Shown here one piece after another: positions 1 through 8,458 of a stretch of 34,001 nt of DNA; positions within the stretch are counted from its first letter, which is position 1, and each line of letters starts with the position of its first letter. A model generated the notes under the pieces. It was not told the origin of the DNA, made no database searches, and worked only from the letters and a program-made list of their open reading frames with translations. The DNA is from CAYLXX01 sp964484325 (GTDB lineage Bacteria; Patescibacteriota; Microgenomatia; UBA1406; GWC2-37-13). Both the position numbers and the translations under genes were made by a program. The stretch lies in assembly GCA_964484325.1 (NCBI GenBank), contig CAZAEE010000010.1, forward strand, positions 1-34,001. The letters are read 5' to 3'.

Positions 1-413
1 ATCCAGGTACGACTCGAACTGGTATTTATTGGTGTACTGATACAGTCATTGACGCTTTTAATCTGGCAGGTTTTGGCGGACTAGGACAAGAACATGAAGG
101 TGTTGTTAATATGCAGTTGTCATGGTCTAGAATACCTGGTTTCAGATATGTACCATACTTAAATACTGATCATCGGACTGCGATTTCTGCTATTCAGGCC
201 GGTTGTGCTATCTTTTGGGAATCTCGTCCTGGCGTACATACAGGCTACGAACATACAGCGATTCTAAAAACTGTGCGTATTGACAATAACTTTAATGGTT
301 ATTTAGAAACGTACGAATCAAATGCCCCTTATAAAAGCGATCGGTATCCAATATACAATGGCACAGTTCAAAATAATCCATTTACATTAGTTGGTTTCGG
401 ATGTGTTAATTAA
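1..413 (+). CDS. CHAP/NlpC-P60-like cysteine peptidase, C-terminal part (5' end outside window)
   Basis: The reading frame is open from base 3 and enters from outside the window, so the methionine at 111 is probably internal. A candidate catalytic Cys lies in YWCTDTVIDAF (Cys codon 33-35). A candidate His lies in GYEHTAILK (His codon 252-254), about 73 residues later and followed by a strand-like segment with ETYESNAP. This Cys-then-His layout, with the Cys starting a helix, is that of CHAP/NlpC-P60 peptidoglycan amidases and endopeptidases. The protein probably cuts wall peptides outside the membrane. It sits three bases before an anchored small protein and upstream of a VirB6-like protein, so a VirB1-like role of opening the wall for the apparatus is a reasonable inference. 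Which family it belongs to is not certain because the N-terminus is missing. Confidence 0.6.
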   Translation, partial: PGTTRTGIYWCTDTVIDAFNLAGFGGLGQEHEGVVNMQLSWSRIPGFRYVPYLNTDHRTAISAIQAGCAIFWESRPGVHTGYEHTAILKTVRIDNNFNGYLETYESNAPYKSDRYPIYNGTVQNNPFTLVGFGCVN

Positions 414-416
414 TCT

Positions 417-842
417 ATGAAAAATAAATATTTTCTCATCGGGTTACTAGTAATTATATTTATCGTCATCTATGGCATTTATCTTATTTTTTCTAGCCGC
501 GAGGAAACTTCAGTTAATCCAAAAAATGTACCGACACCAGCATCATTTAATGAAAAAAACAACGTACCATCTCAATCGTTTGAGAAACAGATGCAGTATC
601 AATCCCAATCTGATCATAACTTTGGTCAATGGCAAACGGACACATACACGACCTATCCTTGGTACAATAAATTACCTCTTCAATCAGATAGATATTTTGT
701 ATATTTTGATCTTGAGAAAAAAAAATTTATCGGCTCAATCTATGCTGAATCAAGTGAACGCGATACAATAATTAACCAGGTGTTAACTACTCTTAAAAGT
801 TACGGCATAAACACTGACAACTATCAATTCGAGTGGCATTAA
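417..842 (+). CDS. Small membrane-anchored protein of unknown function
   Basis: 141 residues. Residues 5-26 form a single N-terminal membrane segment after a short positive start (MKNKYF). A polar, Gln/Ser-rich linker follows to about residue 80, and then a compact C-terminal domain (about 80-141) with the pattern YPWYNKLPLQSDRYFVYFD and an ending in NYQFEW. I know this pattern of proline-leucine-proline, aromatic strands and a final helix from small anchored proteins in CPR genomes, but it has no function attached. The start is three bases after the peptidase stop, so the two genes are surely co-transcribed. The domain probably lies outside the membrane. An overlapping 99-codon frame inside this gene is a shadow. 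Confidence 0.7.
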   Translation: MKNKYFLIGLLVIIFIVIYGIYLIFSSREETSVNPKNVPTPASFNEKNNVPSQSFEKQMQYQSQSDHNFGQWQTDTYTTYPWYNKLPLQSDRYFVYFDLEKKKFIGSIYAESSERDTIINQVLTTLKSYGINTDNYQFEWH

Positions 843-857
843 CTAACTTGTACTCAT

Positions 858-887
858 TTGACTTTGAAGTTTTGATTCGGTTACAAT
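858..887 (+). promoter_or_regulatory. Promoter for the VirB6-like gene, leaderless
   Basis: TTGACT (858-863), an 18-base spacer, then TACAAT (882-887). The start codon at 898 falls where transcription should begin, and no ribosome-binding site is present. The gene therefore looks independently transcribed, without a leader. Confidence 0.6.
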
Positions 888-897
888 CAATGTACGT

Positions 898-2655
898 ATG
901 TATTTGCCGCCTCTTATTTTCATAAAATCTGCTCTCCAAAATATTAAAAAAATTGTCATCGTTTGCGCTGTTTTATACATTGTTATAAGTCTTTTTTTCT
1001 ATTTCTGGTCAAAAAGCGACACGAAACTGCCGGATGATCCGAACAATCAACTCAGAGCTCAACTGTATCAAACTATTAATGATAAAAATCTTAAAAAAAC
1101 TGATGACGGCCGAACTTATGTAGCTCTCTATCAGATTTTCACGTGTACGATGGTTGGTGAAGGATGTACTGCTAATCCTCAGGACTCAGCAAAATATGTC
1201 AACCAGAGTATTATGGGGAGACTAAACAGCTTCCTAGTATTTCCTTATGCTCATCCTCCGGCATCTGGCGTCATCTCAACGTACGCGACGCTTCAAAAAG
1301 CCGGGTTTATCCCTCATTCATATGCTGCCGAGGGTATAGGGCTGGCAGCATTAACTCCTTTTAAACCTATCTGGCTGATTTTTAGAAACCTCATATTGTT
1401 GATGATGGTCATTATTATCGTAATTATCGGTTTCATGATTATGTTTCGGGCAAAGATCAATCCGCAGACGGTTATTTCAATTGAAAATGCCTTACCAAAA
1501 ATAGCAATTGCGCTTCTCCTTATCACATTTTCCTATGCGATAGCCGGTTTTCTCATCGATATTATGTATGTGGTCATGGGTTTAATTGCCGGTCTTTTCA
1601 ATAATCAACCTCTAGGGTATGACGCGAATCGAGTTTTGTCTCAGGCTTATTATGATACTGACGCGGGGCTTATTGGAGCTATTTTTAGCGATAATCACAT
1701 TACAACTCTTGCTTCTTCATTTTATGACTTAATACCTGGTACTTTAGCATTTATTTTAAATAATATAACAACAACTTTTTTCCTTCGTTTTGCTCTTCTT
1801 CTTGTCGGTTCAAAAATTCCTCTATTTAAAAGTGTTGACGGTCAACCACTTCAGGGAGGAATTGTTGCTGCAGTCAAAAATGTGCTTTTGAAATTGAAAG
1901 TTTTTCAAAATATACTGACACCGACTGCAAGCACAGGCACACAAGTAATTGCACTGATTGCCGGATTACTCCTTTTTGCAGTTACTCAGGTAATTTTGTT
2001 TTCAATCGCCAAAACGCTTGTTATTCTTATCATGTCCTTTATCCTTCTTTTAAGTCTTGCTTTCATTTACTTCAGACTTTTTTTCATGTTTATATCGGTT
2101 TACGTCCAAATATTACTTTTGATCATGTTTTCTCCGATTATTCTTGCTCTTGAGGCAATACCAGGCCGAAATACCTTTGCTGACTGGATAAAAAGTTTAC
2201 TAGTTCATCTTTCGACATTCCCATTATTTCTTTTACTGGTGCTGATTTCAAAAGCCATTATTCAGATGAGAAGCCCTGAAGCTCTTTGGCGACCGCCCTA
2301 CACGTATGGATTTCCGGGAGACGCCTTTCAGGTTATTATCGCTATGGCCCTTATTTATATGGCACCAGAATTCATTAAAATGTTTAAAGAAATGACCGGC
2401 GTGAAACCAATGGCGGCCAGTCTGAATCTGGGATCATTTGTTAGTGGTGCCACTGTTGCCGTTGGGGGTGCACTGGGCCTTGCAACTCAATTCCATTCGA
2501 TAAAGTCAACGCTTGTTGGAGTGGAGTATGGAAAAGGATTGTTTGGATCTAATGGAACATTTAGAAATCCATTTACTCGACCACACGGAAGAGCAGTTAC
2601 TCCAGATAAAGAACTTACTCAAGCAGAAGAACTAGAAAGATCACAAGGTCGTTGA
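898..2655 (+). CDS. VirB6/TrbL-like polytopic membrane protein
   Basis: 585 residues. There is one N-terminal membrane segment (about 13-36), then an extracytoplasmic stretch to about 155, then roughly seven to nine strongly hydrophobic helices between 155 and 500, and a cytoplasmic-looking tail rich in Gly and charged residues. Long hydrophobic helices separated by short loops, with an internal polar segment, is the organisation of VirB6/TrbL proteins, the inner-membrane channel part of type IV secretion systems. Placement in that family is by architecture and context; no single diagnostic motif is visible. The neighbours agree: a wall peptidase upstream and, convergent on the other strand, a protein with a VirB2-like hairpin. 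The stop is TGA, and the opposite gene's stop begins seven bases on. Confidence 0.6.
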   Translation: MYLPPLIFIKSALQNIKKIVIVCAVLYIVISLFFYFWSKSDTKLPDDPNNQLRAQLYQTINDKNLKKTDDGRTYVALYQIFTCTMVGEGCTANPQDSAKYVNQSIMGRLNSFLVFPYAHPPASGVISTYATLQKAGFIPHSYAAEGIGLAALTPFKPIWLIFRNLILLMMVIIIVIIGFMIMFRAKINPQTVISIENALPKIAIALLLITFSYAIAGFLIDIMYVVMGLIAGLFNNQPLGYDANRVLSQAYYDTDAGLIGAIFSDNHITTLASSFYDLIPGTLAFILNNITTTFFLRFALLLVGSKIPLFKSVDGQPLQGGIVAAVKNVLLKLKVFQNILTPTASTGTQVIALIAGLLLFAVTQVILFSIAKTLVILIMSFILLLSLAFIYFRLFFMFISVYVQILLLIMFSPIILALEAIPGRNTFADWIKSLLVHLSTFPLFLLLVLISKAIIQMRSPEALWRPPYTYGFPGDAFQVIIAMALIYMAPEFIKMFKEMTGVKPMAASLNLGSFVSGATVAVGGALGLATQFHSIKSTLVGVEYGKGLFGSNGTFRNPFTRPHGRAVTPDKELTQAEELERSQGR

Positions 2656-2662
2656 GAAAGTC

Positions 2663-3736
2663 TTATCCAAGACCTGGTATATGTAGAATAGTCACTCCGA
2701 TTAACCTTAGTATAAATACTGAGAAAATGATAAGTATCAGTCCCATAATGCAGGAAGTTAACATCTGCTGAGCATTCTTAATTTTTTCCGGATTACCAGC
2801 TGATGTTTGGAGAATAAACGCTGCGTAGATCATGCATAAAAATGCCGCAAGAGAGCCGAAACTGACTCCAAGACCAAGTAAATTTTGTTCAATAAATGAC
2901 TTCCAGCTGTCTGAATGAATACATAAAAAAGCTGACCAATGACCATGGCCAACGATACACTGCTTACAACTCATATATTCTCTTGAACGTAACGCATCAG
3001 CTTCACTTACGCCTCTTGCCTCTTGAGAAGTGGCAATATATTTACATAAACCACCCGATAGCACTTCAGGAGTTTCTGTGGTTTTACATAAACACTGGCC
3101 ACTTTCATAATTAGGTTGTAAATGCACTAAGACTCCTTGATCTGTATACTGATCATTTCTACAACTACCTAGTTTATTCAAATCTCCAGTCTGAATGATC
3201 GAACCAATACCATTGCCTACCGTTCTAATTAAACCCTCAAGACAGATTTTTGGAATAAGAGGCAGCTCAACACATAACACATCATTGTTAACATTTTTAC
3301 AGTTTGGATAATCCGGATCGTCTCTTGTACAACTGAAGTTTGTGTCAGCTTGTCCAAGACAACATTGAGAAGGAGGATCGCTATATTTTCCACAATTTTG
3401 ATCATTTGGTACCGGACTAACAGTATTTCCTTGAACCACGATCGAAGGCGTTGGAGAAGGATGCAGCCCGTCATACAAACTTCGTAAATTAGAAACATCT
3501 AAATCTCGAATTCGACAGTGAAACTGGGAGGTAGCAAAATCTCGCAGTTGGCTCAAAAAATCATCGACAGTTATACTTGGATTAGTTGAGTTAATGACCG
3601 TTCCTTGTGCATATACGGTACTAAATTGCACTTGATTACACTCTGGATCTGAGGGTTGTTGCGCAAGTGATGGATGAGCAAAAAAAAATGAAGTAAAGAT
3701 AAAGATGGCTAGGAAAGTGCCGAAAAACCTTAGCAT
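2663..3736 (-). CDS. Secreted Cys-rich domain fused to a VirB2-like (T4SS pilin-type) membrane hairpin
   Basis: 357 residues. A signal peptide (about 1-25, ending near SLAQQ) is followed by a 250-residue ectodomain with 16 cysteines, including a CC pair and two CxC/CxxC clusters (GQCLCK, SCKQC). Two membrane helices form the C-terminus (about 290-355), with the connecting loop SAGNPEKIKNAQQ. That loop and hairpin match the T4SS_pilin-type proteins found elsewhere in this window (GGNPESVKKAQ at 21.7 kb; GGDKEKVSKAQ at 22.1 kb). I read it as a pilin-related membrane subunit that displays a disulfide-bonded domain. It lies 41 bases downstream of the 1310-residue gene on the same strand and is probably in its operon, although TAATAG just before the ATG could give it its own start. 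Confidence 0.65.
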   Translation of the reverse strand: MLRFFGTFLAIFIFTSFFFAHPSLAQQPSDPECNQVQFSTVYAQGTVINSTNPSITVDDFLSQLRDFATSQFHCRIRDLDVSNLRSLYDGLHPSPTPSIVVQGNTVSPVPNDQNCGKYSDPPSQCCLGQADTNFSCTRDDPDYPNCKNVNNDVLCVELPLIPKICLEGLIRTVGNGIGSIIQTGDLNKLGSCRNDQYTDQGVLVHLQPNYESGQCLCKTTETPEVLSGGLCKYIATSQEARGVSEADALRSREYMSCKQCIVGHGHWSAFLCIHSDSWKSFIEQNLLGLGVSFGSLAAFLCMIYAAFILQTSAGNPEKIKNAQQMLTSCIMGLILIIFSVFILRLIGVTILHIPGLG

Positions 3737-3777
3737 ATTACTATTAGACAGTATTGAAGGAAAAAAAACAAGAAGAG

Positions 3778-6700
3778 TTAATGCTTTTTTTGACCGCCGG
3801 TATCGATTTCTTCACTGAACGCTGTTTTAATATATTCAAAAAGAAGAAATAAAAGTAAATAGCTGGCGACATTTGGCGCAAACTCAGTCATCCAGAAACG
3901 CGAGTTTTCACCTGCGATCTCTTTCAAAAACATGTCGACCGACCACATCCCTTTGGCATTTAACATACCTTCCTTTTTCAACCAACGAGCATACTCACGC
4001 AGTTGATCAGTGGTAAATTCCGGCGCTCTCATACCATACAAAATTTTGGATATCGACGTTTTAAACCCTAACTCAAGCGGACCTGCAAGCGGACCAATCG
4101 GAAACGGCATACGTTTGGCCCAGTGTTGTTGAAAAAAGTGTCCAACAACCGTCGCAACGTAATACTGTATTTGACGCATTTCTTGTTGTCCTACATAAGG
4201 CTCAATCTCTTTTATCGTATTATGAACCTTCAAAATATCTTCAAGTACATCAAACATCGGTGCACCTTCTTTCACGGCTCCTCGTTTCAATCTACTGTAC
4301 AACTTCATAATCTCATTCTGGGCCTTACTTAACGAATCAAATGCCCCATAGGTTCTTGAAAACTGATCCTCTCCTGATTCATCAATATATCTCATGAGTA
4401 AATCGTGATTAAGATCTCCATTTGGCACCACTTTAATATTATTTCTATCCCACCAGGTGAAAGCTAACCTTTGGAAAAAAAGATCATTGTAACCTAAGTC
4501 TTTGTTCCCATCGCCGAAGTAATTGTGAAGATTAATATGATCGTCAAACTTTTTAAATAAACCAGTTTGCTCATGAAATAATAACTCACGGATGAAAGCG
4601 GCATCAGGATCATTGGGATTGCGTGGATCTCCGATATCTTCCCTCGTAATTCTGGCTCTCCCAGGTACTGGATTTTTTGGATCAGTTCCTGTTGTATCCC
4701 TCGCTGCTTTCTCATGAGCTGCAGAAAGATATTTGAAAAGTAGATCTCTTGCATATTTTTTACGGGCTGTATAATCCTCGGGACTTCCTGTATAACCGCT
4801 AAACTGATGATCATATAACTTGGAATAAAAATCCATGATGCCCCGGAGCATCTTTCGATTTTCTTCAGTGCCTGTCTCAGTATAAAACCGCTCACCTAAA
4901 TAATTATTAAACTGTCCCCATTTATCTTTATCTGATGTTGTTAATCCATTTTTTGCATCATCCCATGGGTTATTGGGAAATTTTTCACCGCTATTTTGAT
5001 CACGTATATCAAAATAAAACTGTCCTGCTGTCATTTTTCCTACTTTTCCCACCTGCAAAGCCGGCATCAATTGATTTAAGTTATTTAAAAATGCCAAAGG
5101 ATCTTTATGAAGTAGATCGTAAAATGAACGGCCCCGGATGCCATGAAGACGTTTTTCAAGAAATTCGTTGTAGCTGAGTTTTTTGCCAGTAGGATATGGT
5201 TTGTCATTCATACGAACTCCATCAATAACTTCATTTGCACGTTGATCCGCACCCCATTCTGAAAATTGTTCACTTCTGCTTTGATCTGATGCTCTTAACT
5301 TATTAATATATTTCTCTCGTTCCTCCTGAGAATTCCCTATGAGCTTGAGATAAAGATCGATTTGATGAAGTGTTTCTTCTCTCGCGCGATTTTCAGCAAA
5401 ACTTGTAAAACCAAGCACCACTCCGGCCTTTTCTTGAAAAAAATCATAAATGTGGTCCCAATTTTCTCCCCACTTCTCTTTATGAGGATTAAATTCTTCA
5501 TAGACCTGTTTAACTCCTTTTATTCTCCAACCTCCCTGACTTAACCAATCACCCATACTGACTTTTTGAATCAATTTATACCAAGTAGTGTCATGATCGA
5601 ACATATACTGAGTAAGTTTATTAATCATCTTGTTAAACCCTTCCGGATCATCAACGTTGAGATCTTCAAGATGTTTTTCAAAATCATTTCCTGCATCAAT
5701 AACTGCCTGAGGAATCCAACGGTTTTGAAAGGCGTCGTCTAATCTTTTCCAAAATGACTTTTTATCATCTGTCGTGCGTATCTTCATCATATAGATCGCC
5801 GCTGTTTTCATAAGCTCCGGTCTACCACCGCGTCCCCAACCCCACATAAAGCGAGGATTGTGCCGCGAAATTATCTCAGCAAGAGGAATAGAATCAAATG
5901 ACTCGGTTACATTGGCGTTTGAAAGGATAGCCGACATCTCCATGGTTAAAGCTGTAATACCCTTCACCATAGAAAATGCACGGTCAGTCTCCCATTTTTC
6001 CGGCTCGTAACCTTTAATCATTTTGTACTGAGCCTTAAGACGCTGAATAAATTCATCACGGTGCTTAAACGAATATAACTCTTGATGTGCAGGCAGAGGA
6101 CGACCGTCCGGACCTTTTCTATAGATACGGCCGCCTAAGAAATTTGCAGGAATTTTGTTATCGTTTTGAATAAGAGTTTCTTGTAAATAATTTTTCCATA
6201 ATTCAAGCGCGGAGTTGATGACTGGATCACGAGTCAAAATACTTAACTCAGAAATATTAATACGAGAAAAGGCAGACGGCCATTTGTCGGGTGTCAAAGA
6301 ATTAAAAATATAAATGATATTATGATAAAGTTCTCTATGGTTTCTTTCCAAATACATTTCCTGAACAATACGCCTGCGCACAAAGTTATAAAATTGATCC
6401 ATATCCTCATCACTGGCACCACCTTTTTTTAGTTTTAACTTAATATCCTCTGAGTCAGAAAGTCTATAAAATCTGTCGGCTATGGCACGCATGATATTTC
6501 CTTCAACAAGATCATTAAACATGTCGCGAAAATCGGCGTTCGGGTTTTCATCAACTTTACGAAACAGTCCATTGACCATTTGCTTGGCTTTTTTGACCAC
6601 TTCTTCAACTCCGACTTCGTTAAAAACATATCCTCCAGGACTACCATCAGGATTATCAGGTTTTCGAGTAAATATCCGTTTAAAAACTATGTCGTCATTA

Positions 6701-7710
6701 AAAAATTTTATCGCTTCTTGAACATCCGGATCTCCATACCCCCTCGCTGACTGATCGAGTTCTCCTGTATCACGAAATTCTCTAGCTAAATCCTTCAGTT
6801 TTTGAAGTTCTACACTGGGATTGGCTGCATTATTTAATAAATCGCCAGCTAATGCCGTCACAAGCTTATTGACTAAAGCTTCCTCACTTATGGATGGTTC
6901 TCTCGTTTTCAAATAGGTAGAAATGTCTTGATCGTACAAAAAATGAAGAAGATCCTGGAATGTCTTTACACCAGCTTCATCACCTGCTTTAAAATGGGTA
7001 TGAATTTTATTTATCCAGTTTTCATATTCCTCTTTTCTTACAGGATCCATCTCTCCTTGATGTCTCTGTCGTGGAGACTCGTTACTAAGTTCTAGGATAC
7101 GATTTATCTGTTTTTCATTAAAACCCAAAACGCCTCTTAGGTCTAAAAGCACTTGGGTAAGAACTTTGAAAGCAGGTCGAGATTGGTCTCTTAAGCTTAC
7201 TATCTCTGTCTCCAAAGGACTTTTTTCCCCTTCTTCATTTATTCCTACAGACAAAGCATTGGGAGAACCTTCATCCATTAATCTCACAATGATTTCGTAT
7301 AAGAAAACAGCTTCTTCATCAGACATACCTTCTCTTTCTGCAATTGCTTCAAGAATGGCTCTTTTTTTATCGTCTGTGATTTCGAGAAATTTCTTAGTCA
7401 CGGCTCTTAATGCTCGAAGAAGAAGTCTTCTTACTTCAAATGCAAGATCTTTTTCGTAGAAGGATGTGGGAATTTTTTTACGAAGAATTTCAACGTGCCG
7501 GCGTGCTCCCTTACTACTTAGAAGCTCATTGAGTACTTGTTGACCGTACCTGGTAGCTTCGGCTCTGTCAATTATTCTGGTTTTGGACCGGTCGTTAGGA
7601 TCAAAAGCTGCAGCAAACTCGGTGTCAAACTTTTGACCAATTTGCTCCTGCTGTTCTTTTGGAGGATCTTCAAGGCTAATCCTCTGCTGTTGCTCTGACA
7701 TAGGATTCAT
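3778..7710 (-). CDS. Very large (1310 aa) soluble protein with a C-terminal membrane anchor, unknown function
   Basis: I do not recognise this protein. It has no N-terminal signal peptide. It is highly charged, rich in Asp, Glu, Lys, Arg and aromatic residues, and looks mostly helical (for example the KKFLEITDDKKRAILEAIAE stretch near residue 100). No transporter, nuclease or ATPase motif stands out. The only clear hydrophobic segment is near the C-terminus (about 1273-1293, SYLLLFLLFEYI), followed by a short polar tail, so the bulk probably faces the cytoplasm as a tail-anchored protein. Met4 (MSEQQQ) is an alternative start. The gene has its own promoter and is followed by the Cys-rich pilin-like gene, which links it to the secretion/pilus-like apparatus. 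It could be a scaffold or a cytoplasmic coupling component. Confidence 0.85.
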   Translation of the reverse strand: MNPMSEQQQRISLEDPPKEQQEQIGQKFDTEFAAAFDPNDRSKTRIIDRAEATRYGQQVLNELLSSKGARRHVEILRKKIPTSFYEKDLAFEVRRLLLRALRAVTKKFLEITDDKKRAILEAIAEREGMSDEEAVFLYEIIVRLMDEGSPNALSVGINEEGEKSPLETEIVSLRDQSRPAFKVLTQVLLDLRGVLGFNEKQINRILELSNESPRQRHQGEMDPVRKEEYENWINKIHTHFKAGDEAGVKTFQDLLHFLYDQDISTYLKTREPSISEEALVNKLVTALAGDLLNNAANPSVELQKLKDLAREFRDTGELDQSARGYGDPDVQEAIKFFNDDIVFKRIFTRKPDNPDGSPGGYVFNEVGVEEVVKKAKQMVNGLFRKVDENPNADFRDMFNDLVEGNIMRAIADRFYRLSDSEDIKLKLKKGGASDEDMDQFYNFVRRRIVQEMYLERNHRELYHNIIYIFNSLTPDKWPSAFSRINISELSILTRDPVINSALELWKNYLQETLIQNDNKIPANFLGGRIYRKGPDGRPLPAHQELYSFKHRDEFIQRLKAQYKMIKGYEPEKWETDRAFSMVKGITALTMEMSAILSNANVTESFDSIPLAEIISRHNPRFMWGWGRGGRPELMKTAAIYMMKIRTTDDKKSFWKRLDDAFQNRWIPQAVIDAGNDFEKHLEDLNVDDPEGFNKMINKLTQYMFDHDTTWYKLIQKVSMGDWLSQGGWRIKGVKQVYEEFNPHKEKWGENWDHIYDFFQEKAGVVLGFTSFAENRAREETLHQIDLYLKLIGNSQEEREKYINKLRASDQSRSEQFSEWGADQRANEVIDGVRMNDKPYPTGKKLSYNEFLEKRLHGIRGRSFYDLLHKDPLAFLNNLNQLMPALQVGKVGKMTAGQFYFDIRDQNSGEKFPNNPWDDAKNGLTTSDKDKWGQFNNYLGERFYTETGTEENRKMLRGIMDFYSKLYDHQFSGYTGSPEDYTARKKYARDLLFKYLSAAHEKAARDTTGTDPKNPVPGRARITREDIGDPRNPNDPDAAFIRELLFHEQTGLFKKFDDHINLHNYFGDGNKDLGYNDLFFQRLAFTWWDRNNIKVVPNGDLNHDLLMRYIDESGEDQFSRTYGAFDSLSKAQNEIMKLYSRLKRGAVKEGAPMFDVLEDILKVHNTIKEIEPYVGQQEMRQIQYYVATVVGHFFQQHWAKRMPFPIGPLAGPLELGFKTSISKILYGMRAPEFTTDQLREYARWLKKEGMLNAKGMWSVDMFLKEIAGENSRFWMTEFAPNVASYLLLFLLFEYIKTAFSEEIDTGGQKKH

Positions 7711-7771
7711 TGTAACAATTTTTAATTGACAATGCTTTACCTCATATCAAAATACAACATTACTGGCCTAT

Positions 7772-7799
7772 AGTATACTCTTTTTTGAGTAAAAGTCAA
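7772..7799 (-). promoter_or_regulatory. Promoter for the 1310-aa gene
   Basis: Read on the minus strand: TTGACT (7799-7794), a 16-base spacer, then TATACT (7777-7772). Transcription would begin near 7765, leaving a leader of about 55 bases before the start at 7710. This is one of the few genes here with a real leader. No Shine-Dalgarno sequence is visible in it. Confidence 0.65.
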
Positions 7800-7803
7800 T
7801 CCC

Positions 7804-8004
7804 TTAGCTTTCTGGCTTGAAGAGATTGTATACCTGAGTGAGCAAATAACCTGTAATTGAAGAGTTTTGGATAAAGTACGATACATTGCTACACTCCAGG
7901 CACGAAGACCTCGTATACCAGTAATAAATCAGGTCAAAAATAATAAGAAAGGGAAATAAAAGAAGAAGCAAAACAGTCCAGTTACTCTTCCTGGTGCGGT
8001 TCAT
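7804..8004 (-). CDS. Small membrane protein downstream of jag
   Basis: 66 residues if it begins at the methionine coded at 8004 (MNRTRKSNWT); an in-frame ATG at 8019 would add five residues. A positive N-terminus is followed by a strong membrane helix (VLLLLLFPFLIIFDLIYYW), a short loop with CLEC, and a weaker hydrophobic segment. It overlaps the 3' end of jag by 23 bases, so it would be translated by coupling as the last gene of the rpmH-yidC-jag run. Position, overlap and a plausible N-in membrane topology support it. No family is recognised, and a chance ORF is possible. Confidence 0.5.
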   Translation of the reverse strand: MNRTRKSNWTVLLLLLFPFLIIFDLIYYWYTRSSCLECSNVSYFIQNSSITGYLLTQVYNLFKPES

Positions 8005-8458
8005 TGCCTTTTTGATCAATCACCAACTGACGCTCGCGACCCTCACCCACAGAGTACGTAGTCAAGTCTGGGTGACTGGTTGTAATGTATTCATGGATCA
8101 TTTTTCGCTCATAGGCTGATAAACCTCGGAAGTAGCTTGGTCGTCCTGAAGATTTGGCGCGCTCAGCCAACTGGGCAGCAATACCTTCCAGACGCTCTTT
8201 CTGTTTTTCTCTATAGTCGTTAACATTCACGAGAATACTCACTGGCTCACCCTGTTTTTTATACATGATAACCTCAAGAATTTTTTGAAGTGCCCGGATC
8301 GTTTCACCATGGCGGCCGATGACGGTTGGCGCACCTTCTTCAGTCTGAATGACCACATGGTACACGCCGTTGTCATCTTCAATTTCAAGATCAAACGAGT
8401 CAACGATTTTTTTTAGGAGCGCTTCGGCTTCTTTTTTAATGATATCTGAAATATTCAT
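7982..8458 (-). CDS. jag: Jag/KhpB-type KH-R3H RNA-binding protein
   Basis: 158 residues. The KH domain carries VIGRHGETIRALQ (about 46-58), the GxxG-type loop that contacts RNA. The R3H domain follows with the helix YERKMIHEYI (about 116-125) and the strand GEGRERQLVI. The N-terminal Jag_N domain of Firmicutes proteins is absent and the protein starts almost at the KH domain. Family knowledge: KhpB/Jag binds RNA and influences cell elongation and wall synthesis. The start codon overlaps the yidC stop by four bases (ATGA type), so the two are translationally coupled, in the classic rpmH-yidC-jag order. Confidence 0.9.
   Translation of the reverse strand: MNISDIIKKEAEALLKKIVDSFDLEIEDDNGVYHVVIQTEEGAPTVIGRHGETIRALQKILEVIMYKKQGEPVSILVNVNDYREKQKERLEGIAAQLAERAKSSGRPSYFRGLSAYERKMIHEYITTSHPDLTTYSVGEGRERQLVIDQKGNEPHQEE

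Noticed and set aside
4494..4895. A 133-codon minus-strand frame inside the 1310-residue gene
   Set aside because: It is the same strand in another frame, with low-quality composition; the large frame is continuous across it.
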